Below, piece by piece: positions 25,455-32,791 of a stretch of 64,000 bases of DNA; position 1 is the stretch's first letter, and the number at the start of each line of letters is the position of its first letter. Location of the stretch: positions 992,001-1,056,000 of the forward strand of contig CAWFRO010000006.1 of the NCBI GenBank assembly GCA_963818225.1, in the 5' to 3' direction. The DNA comes from Palsa-504 sp963818225. Its GTDB lineage: Bacteria > Actinomycetota > Actinomycetes > Streptosporangiales > Streptosporangiaceae. The notes under the pieces were generated by a model that worked only from the letters and a program-made list of their open reading frames with translations, made no database searches and was not told the DNA's origin. Made by a program: the position numbers and the translations under genes.

Positions 25455-25525
25455 CGCAACAAGAGCTGCGGGAACTCCGGCCGCTTCCCCGCCGTGACCG
25501 CGCACCTGGCGGGGCCCGCCGTGCA

Positions 25526-25762
25526 TCAGGCGCATCCTGGCCGGACGACCCGCCGGGTCGAGGGCGGGTTGACGGCGAGCATATGAGCCGGGCGGACCGG
25601 GCGCCGGACGAGCTCGCCGCCGCAGTTCGGGCAGACGCCGTGCAGGACCGTCTCCGCGCAGTCGCGGCACCAGGTGCACTCGTAGGTGCAGATGAGCACG
25701 TCCGGCGACGCCGGGTCGAGATCCCGGTCGCAGCATTCGCAGTTCGGCCGCAGCTCCAGCAT
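25526..25762 (-). CDS. DUF1272 zinc-ribbon-like protein
   Basis: The 78-aa protein starts MLELRPNCECCDRDLDP and has paired cysteines: C-E-C-C, then CTYECTWCRDC and HGVCPNCGGELVRRP. The spacing fits two zinc sites, and the sequence matches DUF1272. A role as a small metal-binding or regulatory factor is possible, and nothing firmer is known. ATG 25762 lies shortly after GATACT and AGGCAG on the minus strand, so it may be leaderless or use a weak RBS. Confidence 0.8.
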   Translation of the reverse strand: MLELRPNCECCDRDLDPASPDVLICTYECTWCRDCAETVLHGVCPNCGGELVRRPVRPAHMLAVNPPSTRRVVRPGCA

Positions 25763-25825
25763 CTGCCTAGTATCGGCAGGCGGGGCATAGGGAGCAAGCA
25801 CGCATGCGCCCGGACCGGAACACCC

Positions 25826-25831
25826 TAGAAT
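25826..25831 (+). promoter_or_regulatory. -10 box of deazaflavin reductase gene, leaderless arrangement
   Basis: TAGAAT is followed after 7 nt by the GTG start, with no RBS between. The -35 is not evident. Confidence 0.45.
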
Positions 25832-25838
25832 CAGAGGC

Positions 25839-26261
25839 GTGACAGAACCCGCTGGCGATTTCAACACGAAGATCATCAAAGAGTTCCGCTCGAACGCGGG
25901 CAAGGTGGGCGGCCCGTTCGCGGGCGCCACCGTGCTGCTCCTGCACCATACGGGGGCGAAAAGCGGCACGGAGCGGGTAAGTCCGCTTGTCTACCAGCCG
26001 GTCGGCGATCGCTTCGCTATTTTTGCCTCGAAGGGGGGCGCCCCGGCCAACCCGGACTGGTATCACAACCTGGTGGCGCACCCGGACACGACCATCGAGG
26101 TGGGCACGCAGACCGTCCCGGTCAAGGCGCGCGTCGCGGGCCCGGGCGAGCGTGAGGAGATCTGGGAGCGGCAGAAGCGGGAACGGCCGAATTTCGCGGA
26201 ATACGAGGTAACCGCGGCGCCCCGGCAGATCCCGGTGTTCGTTCTCGATCCCGTTAAGTAA
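25839..26261 (+). CDS. Nitroreductase/deazaflavin-dependent oxidoreductase (Ddn family)
   Basis: The 140-aa split-beta-barrel protein has FNTKIIKEFRSNAGKVGGPF at residues 8-27, LLHHTGAKSGTERVSPLVY (F420-phosphate region) and PANPDWYHNLVAHPDTTIEV, all typical of F420-dependent Ddn-like reductases of mycobacteria and relatives. It probably reduces quinones or nitro compounds with F420H2. It is likely single and leaderless. A stem-loop follows 12 nt after the stop. Confidence 0.87.
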   Translation: MTEPAGDFNTKIIKEFRSNAGKVGGPFAGATVLLLHHTGAKSGTERVSPLVYQPVGDRFAIFASKGGAPANPDWYHNLVAHPDTTIEVGTQTVPVKARVAGPGEREEIWERQKRERPNFAEYEVTAAPRQIPVFVLDPVK

Positions 26262-26272
26262 GCCCGAGCATG

Positions 26273-26297
26273 GCCCGGCGCCGCGGTTGCGCCGGGC
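26273..26297 (+). terminator. Terminator of the deazaflavin reductase gene
   Basis: The 9-bp perfect stem GCCCGGCGC with GCGCCGGGC closes a 7-nt loop and starts 12 nt after the stop codon. The rest of the spacer to 26491 holds no supportable gene. Confidence 0.6.
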
Positions 26298-26491
26298 GAT
26301 GCCGGCGTTCAGCGCGGCGGCGACGGCGCATCGCAGCGCGTACCGCGTGAGCGCCGCCGCGGTCCGGCGATCGGTCCGCGCGGCCCGCCGGATCAGGGCC
26401 AAACGTCACCAGAGGCGGCTTGGCCTGGTGTAACGACCGGTTCGTGGTACCGATAGCGTGTCGGTGAGTACCCCGACGACAGGAGATATCC

Positions 26492-26968
26492 GTGTCCCCC
26501 GACCGCATGGCAGCTACCCGCCGCATCGCCGCCCCCGCCAGCAAACTCTTCCAGATCGTGTCGAGCCCGGCCGGGCACGTCCAGATCGACGGCTCCGGGA
26601 TGCTTGAGGCCGCCCCGGACGCCAAGCCGCTGACGGAGGTCGGCGACACCTTCGACATGGACATGGACCGCACGCCGTTGAATGACATCCCGGGCCTGGT
26701 CAAGTACAAGGTCCGCAACACCGTCACGCAGTTCGTCCCGGACCGCCTGATCGAGTGGACGGTCGGCAGCGCGGACCGGCCTCCGCTGGGGCACGTGTAC
26801 GGCTGGCAGATCGAGCCGCTGAGCGACACCGAATCCGAGGTCACCAACTACTGCGACTGGACCGGCATCCCGCAGGAGGCCCGGGAGCGGCGGCCGTGGC
26901 CCGTGGTGCCCGTGCACATGCTGGAGCAGTCGGTCGAGAACCTCGAGCGGATCGCGACTCAAGACTGA
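26492..26968 (+). CDS. SRPBCC (START-like) domain protein
   Basis: The 158-aa polyketide-cyclase/SRPBCC fold protein starts RMAATRRIAAPASKLFQIVS. It has IDGSGMLEAAPDAKPL and ends with the amphipathic helix MLEQSVENLERIA. Such proteins bind hydrophobic ligands; enzymatic activity is uncertain. GTG 26492 follows AGGAGATATCC. Nothing in the neighbourhood indicates the ligand. Confidence 0.75.
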   Translation: MSPDRMAATRRIAAPASKLFQIVSSPAGHVQIDGSGMLEAAPDAKPLTEVGDTFDMDMDRTPLNDIPGLVKYKVRNTVTQFVPDRLIEWTVGSADRPPLGHVYGWQIEPLSDTESEVTNYCDWTGIPQEARERRPWPVVPVHMLEQSVENLERIATQD

Positions 26969-27048
26969 CGTCGCTGCCACCTCGTGTCCTCGGACTGCAG
27001 CCGTAATCTCTCACTTGATGGGTGACCAAAAATCTGACCAATGTAAAC

Positions 27049-27054
27049 TATACT
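27049..27054 (+). promoter_or_regulatory. -10 box of toxin-antitoxin operon
   Basis: TATACT lies 7 nt before ATG 27062, so the antitoxin message looks leaderless. The A/T-rich run GTAAACTATACTTCGGACTA probably also holds the autoregulatory site. Confidence 0.5.
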
Positions 27055-27061
27055 TCGGACT

Positions 27062-27361
27062 ATGACGATTGCCGCGACGCCCGTACCGCTATCCGAGGCC
27101 AAGGCGCGCCTGTCCGAACTAGCCAGGAGGGTTCGCCAGCAGCACGAGCGGATCACCCTGACCCGCAACGGGGAACCCGAAGCGGTGCTGATCGCCGTCG
27201 AGGACCTGGAAGGCTTGGAGATGACCCTCGAGATCCTGGGCGACACGGACGCGATCGCCCGGATCTCTGAGAGCCTGGCCGCTCTCGGCCGCGGCGAGCC
27301 CGGTGCCGACCTGGCCACCGTCCGGCAGGACCTGGCTCGGCGCCGAGCGACCGGAACGTGA
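27062..27361 (+). CDS. Phd/YefM-family antitoxin
   Basis: The 99-aa protein begins TPVPLSEAKARLSELARRVR, the Phd/YefM DNA-binding head. It continues ITLTRNGEPEAVLIAVEDLE and has an acidic C-terminal toxin-binding tail. It neutralises the RelE-like toxin encoded directly behind and is expected to repress its own promoter. Stop and toxin start overlap by 4 nt, so translation is coupled. Antitoxin-first order is standard. Confidence 0.88.
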   Translation: MTIAATPVPLSEAKARLSELARRVRQQHERITLTRNGEPEAVLIAVEDLEGLEMTLEILGDTDAIARISESLAALGRGEPGADLATVRQDLARRRATGT

Positions 27362-27651
27362 GCGCCGAACCGGAGCAGCGGTACCAGATCCGGTTCCAGT
27401 CCCCGGCACGGCGGGCCATCGCACAGCGGCTTCCAGAAGCGGTCGCAGCAGCGGTCCTTGAATTCTGCGATGCCGCCCTGGCGCTCAATCCGTACCGGGT
27501 CGGTAAACCTCTGTTCGGCTCGCTCGCAGGCTGTCACGGAGCCCGCCGCGGCACCTACCGGATCGTCTATCGGATCGAGGAGACTAACCGCACCGTCCAC
27601 GTCCTCGACATCGATCACCGCGCGGAGATCTACCACCGGCCTCCCGCCTGA
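27358..27651 (+). CDS. RelE/ParE-family toxin
   Basis: The 97-aa toxin has YQIRFQSPARRAIAQRLPEA, LNPYRVGKPL and the diagnostic C-terminal block GTYRIVYRIEETNRTVHVLD, HRAEIYH. RelE toxins cleave mRNA on the ribosome during stress. The GTG start at 27358 overlaps the antitoxin stop. No disabling change is visible, so the module looks intact. Confidence 0.88.
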   Translation: MSAEPEQRYQIRFQSPARRAIAQRLPEAVAAAVLEFCDAALALNPYRVGKPLFGSLAGCHGARRGTYRIVYRIEETNRTVHVLDIDHRAEIYHRPPA

Positions 27652-27691
27652 TCGCCGCCACGCGCGCGGCCAGGCCAGGGCGCCGCCAGCC

Positions 27692-28411
27692 TCACACCGC
27701 GATACGGTCCTGGCTGGCGCCGGCCCGGTCCAGGAGCTGCCGGATCCGCTGATCCCCGGTAGGCAGGCCGAGGACGGCGCGGGTGAATTCGGCGGCCAGC
27801 TGGTGCCATAGGCTCGCCCGGCGCAGCATCGCGTGCTCGCTGCCACGGATCTCGATCGCGGTGACCCGGCTGGCCTGCCGGGCCCGCTGAGCGTAGGCCC
27901 AGGTATCAGCGGGCCTGGTCACCGTGTCGCCGGTGGCGTGCGCGAGCAGGATCCGCAGGCCGGCCAGCTGGGCCACCGGCTCACCCGGCGGCAGCCACGG
28001 CGCCAGGGCCGCCACGGCGGTCACCAGCGGATGACCGCCGGCCCTCAGCGCGGCCCGCGCTCCCATCGAGTGCCCCACGAGTATGACCGGAACCTGGCCT
28101 ATGGTCTCGGCGAGCCCGTCCATCAGCCGGTCCAGATCGGCGACGGGCGAGGCTTGTGCGTCATTCCAGCCCCGGACCGCGAACCTGGGCCGCCAGACCT
28201 CGACGTGGCTGCCGCGGACCGCCTGCCGTATCGCCTGGGCCACGGGGATCATCCGGAGCACGGCCAGCTGCGCCGCGCTGGTCGGCCTGGTGCTGACCGA
28301 CGTTCCGCCGTGCGCGACCATCACGACAGCGCGGACATCCGGATCGCGTCCGGCCTCCGTCGCGGCCCCGCCGGTGACCAGCGCCTGCGGCCCGAGGTCC
28401 TCCATGATCAC
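27692..28411 (-). CDS. Alpha/beta-fold serine hydrolase
   Basis: The 239-aa hydrolase has the nucleophile elbow VILVGHSMGARAAL (about residues 110-123), VVMVAHGGTS as oxyanion region, and a late ATGDTV and SEHAML that supply Asp and His. The small size and lack of a lid suggest a dienelactone-hydrolase or carboxylesterase type. The start is GTG 28411 or ATG 28405; neither has a strong RBS. It stands 60 nt after the VOC gene on the same strand. Confidence 0.72.
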   Translation of the reverse strand: MIMEDLGPQALVTGGAATEAGRDPDVRAVVMVAHGGTSVSTRPTSAAQLAVLRMIPVAQAIRQAVRGSHVEVWRPRFAVRGWNDAQASPVADLDRLMDGLAETIGQVPVILVGHSMGARAALRAGGHPLVTAVAALAPWLPPGEPVAQLAGLRILLAHATGDTVTRPADTWAYAQRARQASRVTAIEIRGSEHAMLRRASLWHQLAAEFTRAVLGLPTGDQRIRQLLDRAGASQDRIAV

Positions 28412-28471
28412 CCGCCCTGGAAAGGCCGGATGGACGAACTCCCCGTGCCCGGCTACCGGGATACTAGCCGC

Positions 28472-28825
28472 TCAGCCCGGAAGCGACTGGTAGAAGACCA
28501 AGCCGTTGCCTTTGTTGTCATACACCACGGCGCGGCGCTCGTGAGCGTCGTCGTAGGGGCCTTTCACGATGCCCCCGCCGTTCTCCTCGATCGCCCTGGC
28601 TGCGCCGTCGACGTCGTCGGTCTTGATGCCCACGACGACCTGGCCTGGTATGGGGTGATCAATCGACGTGGCCAGGGCCAGCGTCACCGAGCCGCCGTCG
28701 AGGGCCGCGAAGTGGGCGCCGTCACGGAACTTCAGCGGGAAGCCGAGGGTCTCACTGTAGAACTTGATCGACTCCTCGAGATTGTCCGTCGACAGGACGA
28801 TCATCCGTACTTGCTGCTCGCTCAT
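28472..28825 (-). CDS. VOC-family protein
   Basis: The 117-aa glyoxalase/bleomycin-resistance fold protein has VRMIVLSTDNLEESIKFYSE, LGFPLKFRDGAHFAALDGG and DNKGNGLVFYQSLPG. It could be a lyase, dioxygenase or binding protein. AGGAGG precedes ATG 28825, which overlaps the stop of the upstream epoxide-hydrolase-like gene, so both are translated from one message. Confidence 0.8.
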   Translation of the reverse strand: MSEQQVRMIVLSTDNLEESIKFYSETLGFPLKFRDGAHFAALDGGSVTLALATSIDHPIPGQVVVGIKTDDVDGAARAIEENGGGIVKGPYDDAHERRAVVYDNKGNGLVFYQSLPG

Positions 28826-29715
28826 GGGTACCTCCTATGACTGGATCGGCGGCTGGCCGCGGGACTGCTGGTGATGAACTCGCGCACGAGCCGCCATAGC
28901 GGCAGGGGCTGTTCCTCGGCGACGAAGTGCCCGGCGTCCGGGACGAGGGCGGTGGCCACCTGCCGGATTCCCGCGGCCCGCAGGCCCTGTGCGTAGCTGT
29001 CGATGTTCGCGCGGCTGGCCGCCCCGCGCACGTAGAGGACCGGCGTGCCGGTGATCTCGCCGGCCGCGGCACGGTTGTCGGCGGCATCTTGGGCGAACGC
29101 GCGGTAGAAGCCGAACCCGGCTGTGAGTGCCGCGTCGGAGGCGTAGGCCTGCGCGTAAGCGGCCCGTGCCTGGGGTGTAATCCGCGCCGGGTCGGCGGCT
29201 AGCACGTCGAAGAAGTAGCCGAAGTAGGGGCCCTGGTGGCCCCGCACGAGCAGTTCGGGCAGGGCGGGGATCGTGTGGAACGCGAAATGCCACAGGTAGG
29301 GGTTGGCGATGACCTCCTCCCACGGGTCGAGCCCGGGGATGACCACGTCGACGATGACGACGGGGCCAGCGTCCTGGTAGCGGCGCAGGTAGGAGTAGGC
29401 GATCATCCCGCCGACGTCGTGGCCGACGATTACCGGCCGGTCGAGCGTGAGCCGCTCGATGAGGCCGTGAACGACCCCCGCAAGCGCCTGCTTCGAGCCG
29501 TCCGTGGCGGTCCCGGCGGACTGGCCCACGCCTGGCAGATCGATCGCGACGGCGCGGAACTCCTCCCCGGCCAGTTCCATGACCTGCTGCCACTGCGCCC
29601 AGGACTGGGGCCACCCGTGGAGAAAGAGAATCGGCTGCGCCGCCGGGTCGCCCAGCTCGGCCACGTGCACGGCGAACCCGCCGAGCTGGATATCGCTGTG
29701 CCGGAAGTCAGACAT
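28822..29715 (-). CDS. Epoxide hydrolase/haloalkane dehalogenase-like alpha/beta hydrolase
   Basis: The 297-aa enzyme has the HGWPQSWAQWQQVMELAG oxyanion region and an aspartate nucleophile in VIVGHDVGGMIAYSY (about residues 93-107). A C-terminal histidine lies in PDAGHFVAEEQP. The Asp nucleophile points to epoxide hydrolase or haloacetate dehalogenase chemistry rather than ester hydrolysis. It is the first gene of a pair with the VOC gene (4-nt overlap). The ATG at 29715 lacks an obvious strong RBS. Confidence 0.82.
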   Translation of the reverse strand: MSDFRHSDIQLGGFAVHVAELGDPAAQPILFLHGWPQSWAQWQQVMELAGEEFRAVAIDLPGVGQSAGTATDGSKQALAGVVHGLIERLTLDRPVIVGHDVGGMIAYSYLRRYQDAGPVVIVDVVIPGLDPWEEVIANPYLWHFAFHTIPALPELLVRGHQGPYFGYFFDVLAADPARITPQARAAYAQAYASDAALTAGFGFYRAFAQDAADNRAAAGEITGTPVLYVRGAASRANIDSYAQGLRAAGIRQVATALVPDAGHFVAEEQPLPLWRLVREFITSSPAASRRSSHRRYP

Positions 29716-29784
29716 GCGGCATGTCTACCATCGCCTGCCGTCAAAACGCTTCGGCTCCGTGCACAGCGCGTTCTGCTGGGCGTG

Positions 29785-29820
29785 CCGGCACGGCCGAGGA
29801 CGGTACCTCGGCCGTGCCGG
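29785..29820 (-). terminator. Strong terminator of enoyl-CoA hydratase copy 3
   Basis: A perfect 15-bp stem (CCGGCACGGCCGAGG with its complement) closes the 6-nt loop ACGGTA. It lies 54 nt past the stop of hydratase copy 3 and before the epoxide hydrolase gene, on the minus strand. It is one of the strongest hairpins in the window. Confidence 0.75.
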
Positions 29821-29874
29821 GTTCGCGCAAGTTGAGTGACGCTCTGGCCGAGCCTCGAGCGTCAGGTAACGAAG

Positions 29875-30693
29875 TCAGCGGCCCTTCCAGTTCGGGGCGC
29901 GCTTCTCGGCGAAGGCCTTCGGGCCCTCGAGGCGGTCTTCGCTCTCGTCGACCTTCTTGTACCAGGGGCCGTTGACCTCGCGCAGGTGCTCCAGCAGAGT
30001 CACGCCCTGCGGCGGGGTCGGCGGGTTCATGTGCAGGTGAACACCATTCTTCAGCGCCTGCACGGCCAGCGGGGCGCACAGCTTGAGGATCTCGGCCCGC
30101 TTCTCCGCCTCGGCCATCATCGCGTCACGGTCCGGCACGATCCACTGCACGAACCCGATACGGTGCGCTTCTTGTGCGGAGAGGTGCTCTCCCGACAGGA
30201 TGATCCACAGCGCGTTGCCGAGCGGCACGAAACCCAGTTCCAGGGTGTCCATCATGTTGATCGGGACCAGGCTGCGCAGCGGCTCGGGCATCCCGAACGT
30301 GGACTTCTCCGTCGCGATGCGGAAGTCACAGCGAGCCGACAGCTGCATCCCTCCGGCCAGCGCGTATCCGTCGACGGCGGCAATGATCGGCTTGAGGGTC
30401 TTAGTGGGCCTTTCCAGTCCGTTCTTGATGTTCGCCGTAGCTCCGACCCCGCCCGCCTGATCCCGCTCGGTCAGCTGCCTCAGGTCGGCGCCGGCGCAGA
30501 ACGCCCGGCCGCCGGCCCCGGTCAGGACCGCCACCAGCACCTCGTCGTCGTTGTCGACTTCCTCGAAGCTGTCGTACAGGCCGTTCATCACCCCGGTGCT
30601 GAGCGCGTTCATCCTGGACTCATTGTTGATCGTGATCCAGGCGATCCGGTTTGACTTCTCGTAGCTGACGAGCTCGAACGTCTTGGCCGCCAT
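29875..30693 (-). CDS. Enoyl-CoA hydratase/crotonase family, paralogue copy 3
   Basis: The 272-aa crotonase is very similar to copies 1 and 2, with GAGGRAFCAGADLRQL, DGYALAGGMQLSARCDFRI and FGMPEPLRSL. It ends in the shared EDRLEGPKAFAEKRAPNWKG. The final 128 bases equal those of copy 2, although the two genes are about 13 kb apart. ATG 30693 follows GAGGGG. The leader carries the shared ATGCTTCGA block. A 15-bp stem-loop ends the transcript, so it is monocistronic. Confidence 0.85.
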   Translation of the reverse strand: MAAKTFELVSYEKSNRIAWITINNESRMNALSTGVMNGLYDSFEEVDNDDEVLVAVLTGAGGRAFCAGADLRQLTERDQAGGVGATANIKNGLERPTKTLKPIIAAVDGYALAGGMQLSARCDFRIATEKSTFGMPEPLRSLVPINMMDTLELGFVPLGNALWIILSGEHLSAQEAHRIGFVQWIVPDRDAMMAEAEKRAEILKLCAPLAVQALKNGVHLHMNPPTPPQGVTLLEHLREVNGPWYKKVDESEDRLEGPKAFAEKRAPNWKGR

Positions 30694-30740
30694 AAAGAAA
30701 CCCCTCAATGTCTCGAAGCATGCGCTTGCTGAGCACACTA
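30694..30740 (-). promoter_or_regulatory. Conserved leader and -10 region of hydratase copy 3
   Basis: A TAGTGT -10-like box (30735-30740, minus strand) precedes GCTCAGCAAGC, GCATGCTTCGAGACATTGAG and GGG. It is nearly identical to the leader of copy 2. Confidence 0.55.
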
Positions 30741-30867
30741 TCGTGCCTCGGGTAAACCGCCCAGGGGTCCCGACCTGCGATTTGATGCCGGCGCGGGCCA
30801 GGCGCGGCCAGCAGAGCGCCCCGGGCCGTGACGGCCGCGGCGCCGTGCCCGGGCATGACCGCCCTGC

Positions 30868-31121
30868 TTGCCCAACATGGCCCCGCATGGTACGCCTGGC
30901 AGGTGGACGCTGGTGCTGCCGATCGCGGGCGGCGAGATCCCGGTCCGGACCGCCTGCGCGTCCAGCGACGGCTCCGACTGGCACAGCGCGTTCTTCGACG
31001 TGCCGCCGCAGCCCGGGGCCGCCGGCTGCCCGGGCACGAGAGCGCGGGCGAGATGGTGGATCCGCGCGGCCCAGGCTTCGAGCCGAATGACTGCATGCTG
31101 ACCGTTCTGACTGGAGGATGA
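30868..31121 (+). pseudogene. Relic of a zinc alcohol dehydrogenase GroES-like domain
   Basis: Two frames joined near 31030 read IPVRTACASSDGSDWHSAFF, VPPQPGAAGCP, then GHESAGEMVDPRGPGFEPND. This resembles the N-terminal catalytic domain of medium-chain zinc dehydrogenases (an xCGSDxH site followed by PGHExAGEV). The usual zinc Cys before GSDWH is replaced (SSDGSDWH), there is a frameshift, and the nucleotide-binding half is missing. G/C third positions are still high. Its last codons overlap the start region of the ThDP enzyme gene, so the original gene probably lay in that operon. The true 5' limit is uncertain. Confidence 0.45.
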
Positions 31122-31123
31122 CC

Positions 31124-32760
31124 ATGGAGATGACGGGAGGAGAGGCGGTTGTCTCTGCCCTGGAGATGCTCGGGGTCCGCCATGTCTTCGGCATCGTGAG
31201 CGTCCACAACCTGCCGATCTACGACGCCATCGCGCGACGCGGGACCATCACGCCGATCGGGGTGCGGCACGAGCAGGCCGCTGCTCATGCCGCTGATGGC
31301 TACGCGCGCGCCACCGGAGAGCTGGGCGTGGTCATCGCCAGCACCGGGCCCGGCACGACCAATACCATGACGGGCCTGTTCGAGGCGAGCTTCGCCTCTT
31401 CGCCGGTGCTGCTGGTCACCGGGCAGATCGACACCAGCTACCTGGGCAAGGCCAAGGGCTTCCTGCACGAGGCCGAGCACCAGCGGCTCATGCTGTCCTC
31501 GCTCTGCCGGCGGGTAGAGACGGTGCGCCGCACCGAGGACATAGGGCGGGCCATCATTTCCGTGGCCGAGAACATCCGCGCGGGCCTGCCCAGCCGGGGG
31601 CGGTGGAGATCCCGATCGACCAGCAGTACCGCCGAGCAGAGGTAGTGGTCCCGGGCCTGCGAACGGACGCCGCTTACATCCCCGACGCGGACGCCGTGGC
31701 GGAGGTGGCCGAGGCGCTCTCGGCCGCGACCCGGCCGGTGCTGTGGGCCGGGGGCGGCGTCATAAGCTCGGACGCCGGACCTGCGCTGGTGGCGCTGGCC
31801 GAGCGCCTCGGCGCCCCGGTCGTCACCACGGTCGAGGGCCGCGGCTCGATCCCCGAGGACCACCCGCTGTGCCTGGGCGCGCTGACCACCAGCCCGCCGG
31901 TCGAGGACATCGTGTCCAGCGCTGACATGGTGCTGGCCGTGGGTACCCGGTTCCAGGGCAACAGCACGCGCAACTGGAGCCTGTCCTTCGGCGGCACGCT
32001 GGCGCACCTGGACGCTGACCCCGCGGTCATCGGGCGGAACTACCCGACAGCCCTGCCGGTCGTCGGCGACGCCCGCATCGGCCTGGAGCTCCTGCTCGGC
32101 GCGATCGGCCGGGTCAGTACCGACCCCGGGCATGCGGAGAAGGCCCGCGCGGCGGCTGCGGCCGCGCGCAAGGACGCCCGTGACCGGCTCGGTGCGGACC
32201 ATTGCCAGATCATGGACGCCATCCGGCGCCATACTCCGCGCGAGTCGGTCATCGTCAGGGACGCGACCGTCCCGGCCTACCTGTGGGGCGATCGGCTGCT
32301 GCCGATCCTTCAGCCCCGGACGTCCGTACGCCCGGCCTCCGCGGCGATCGGCCCCGGCCTGCCGCTGGCGCTGGGCGCGGCGGCGGGCAGCGGGCGCCCG
32401 GCCGTCCTGATCGCCGGCGACGGCGGGTTCATGCTGCACGTCGGCGAGCTGGTCACGGCGGTGCAGCACGACCTGCCCGTGGTGATCTGCCTGTTCAATG
32501 ACCGGGGCTACGGCGTCCTGCGCGGCATCCAGGCGCGCCAGTTCGACGGCCGGACTACCGGCGTCGATCTCACCACCCCGGACTTCCCGGCGCTGGCGAT
32601 GTCGATGGGCGTGCAGGGGACCCACGTGGCTGACCCGGCCGAGTTCGAGTCGAGGTTCCGCGAGGCCATCGCGTCGGGCCGGCCGGCACTGCTGGACATC
32701 GACTTGCTCGCCCTCAGCCCGCTCGGCCTGCCCGGCCCTCCCCCGGCCGGGCGCTCATAG
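31124..32760 (+). pseudogene. ThDP-dependent acetolactate synthase-like enzyme, frameshifted
   Basis: The protein would be about 545 residues. The PYR domain has GVRHEQAAAHAADGYARATG with the cofactor-activating Glu and ASTGPGTTNTMTGLFEA. The central domain (RPVLWAGGGVISSDAG) and the PP domain with the ThDP motif GDGGFMLHVGE...NDRGYGVL follow. This is the acetolactate synthase large-subunit/benzoylformate-decarboxylase family; a regulatory-subunit gene is absent, so a catabolic or peripheral role is more likely than branched-chain synthesis. GGAGG selects ATG 31124. The frame breaks near 31599 (CAGCCGGGGGCGG), where one base appears missing. Otherwise the gene is intact. Confidence 0.8.
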
Positions 32761-32791
32761 CAGCCGGGAGCACGCCCGGCGGCGCCGCCGA

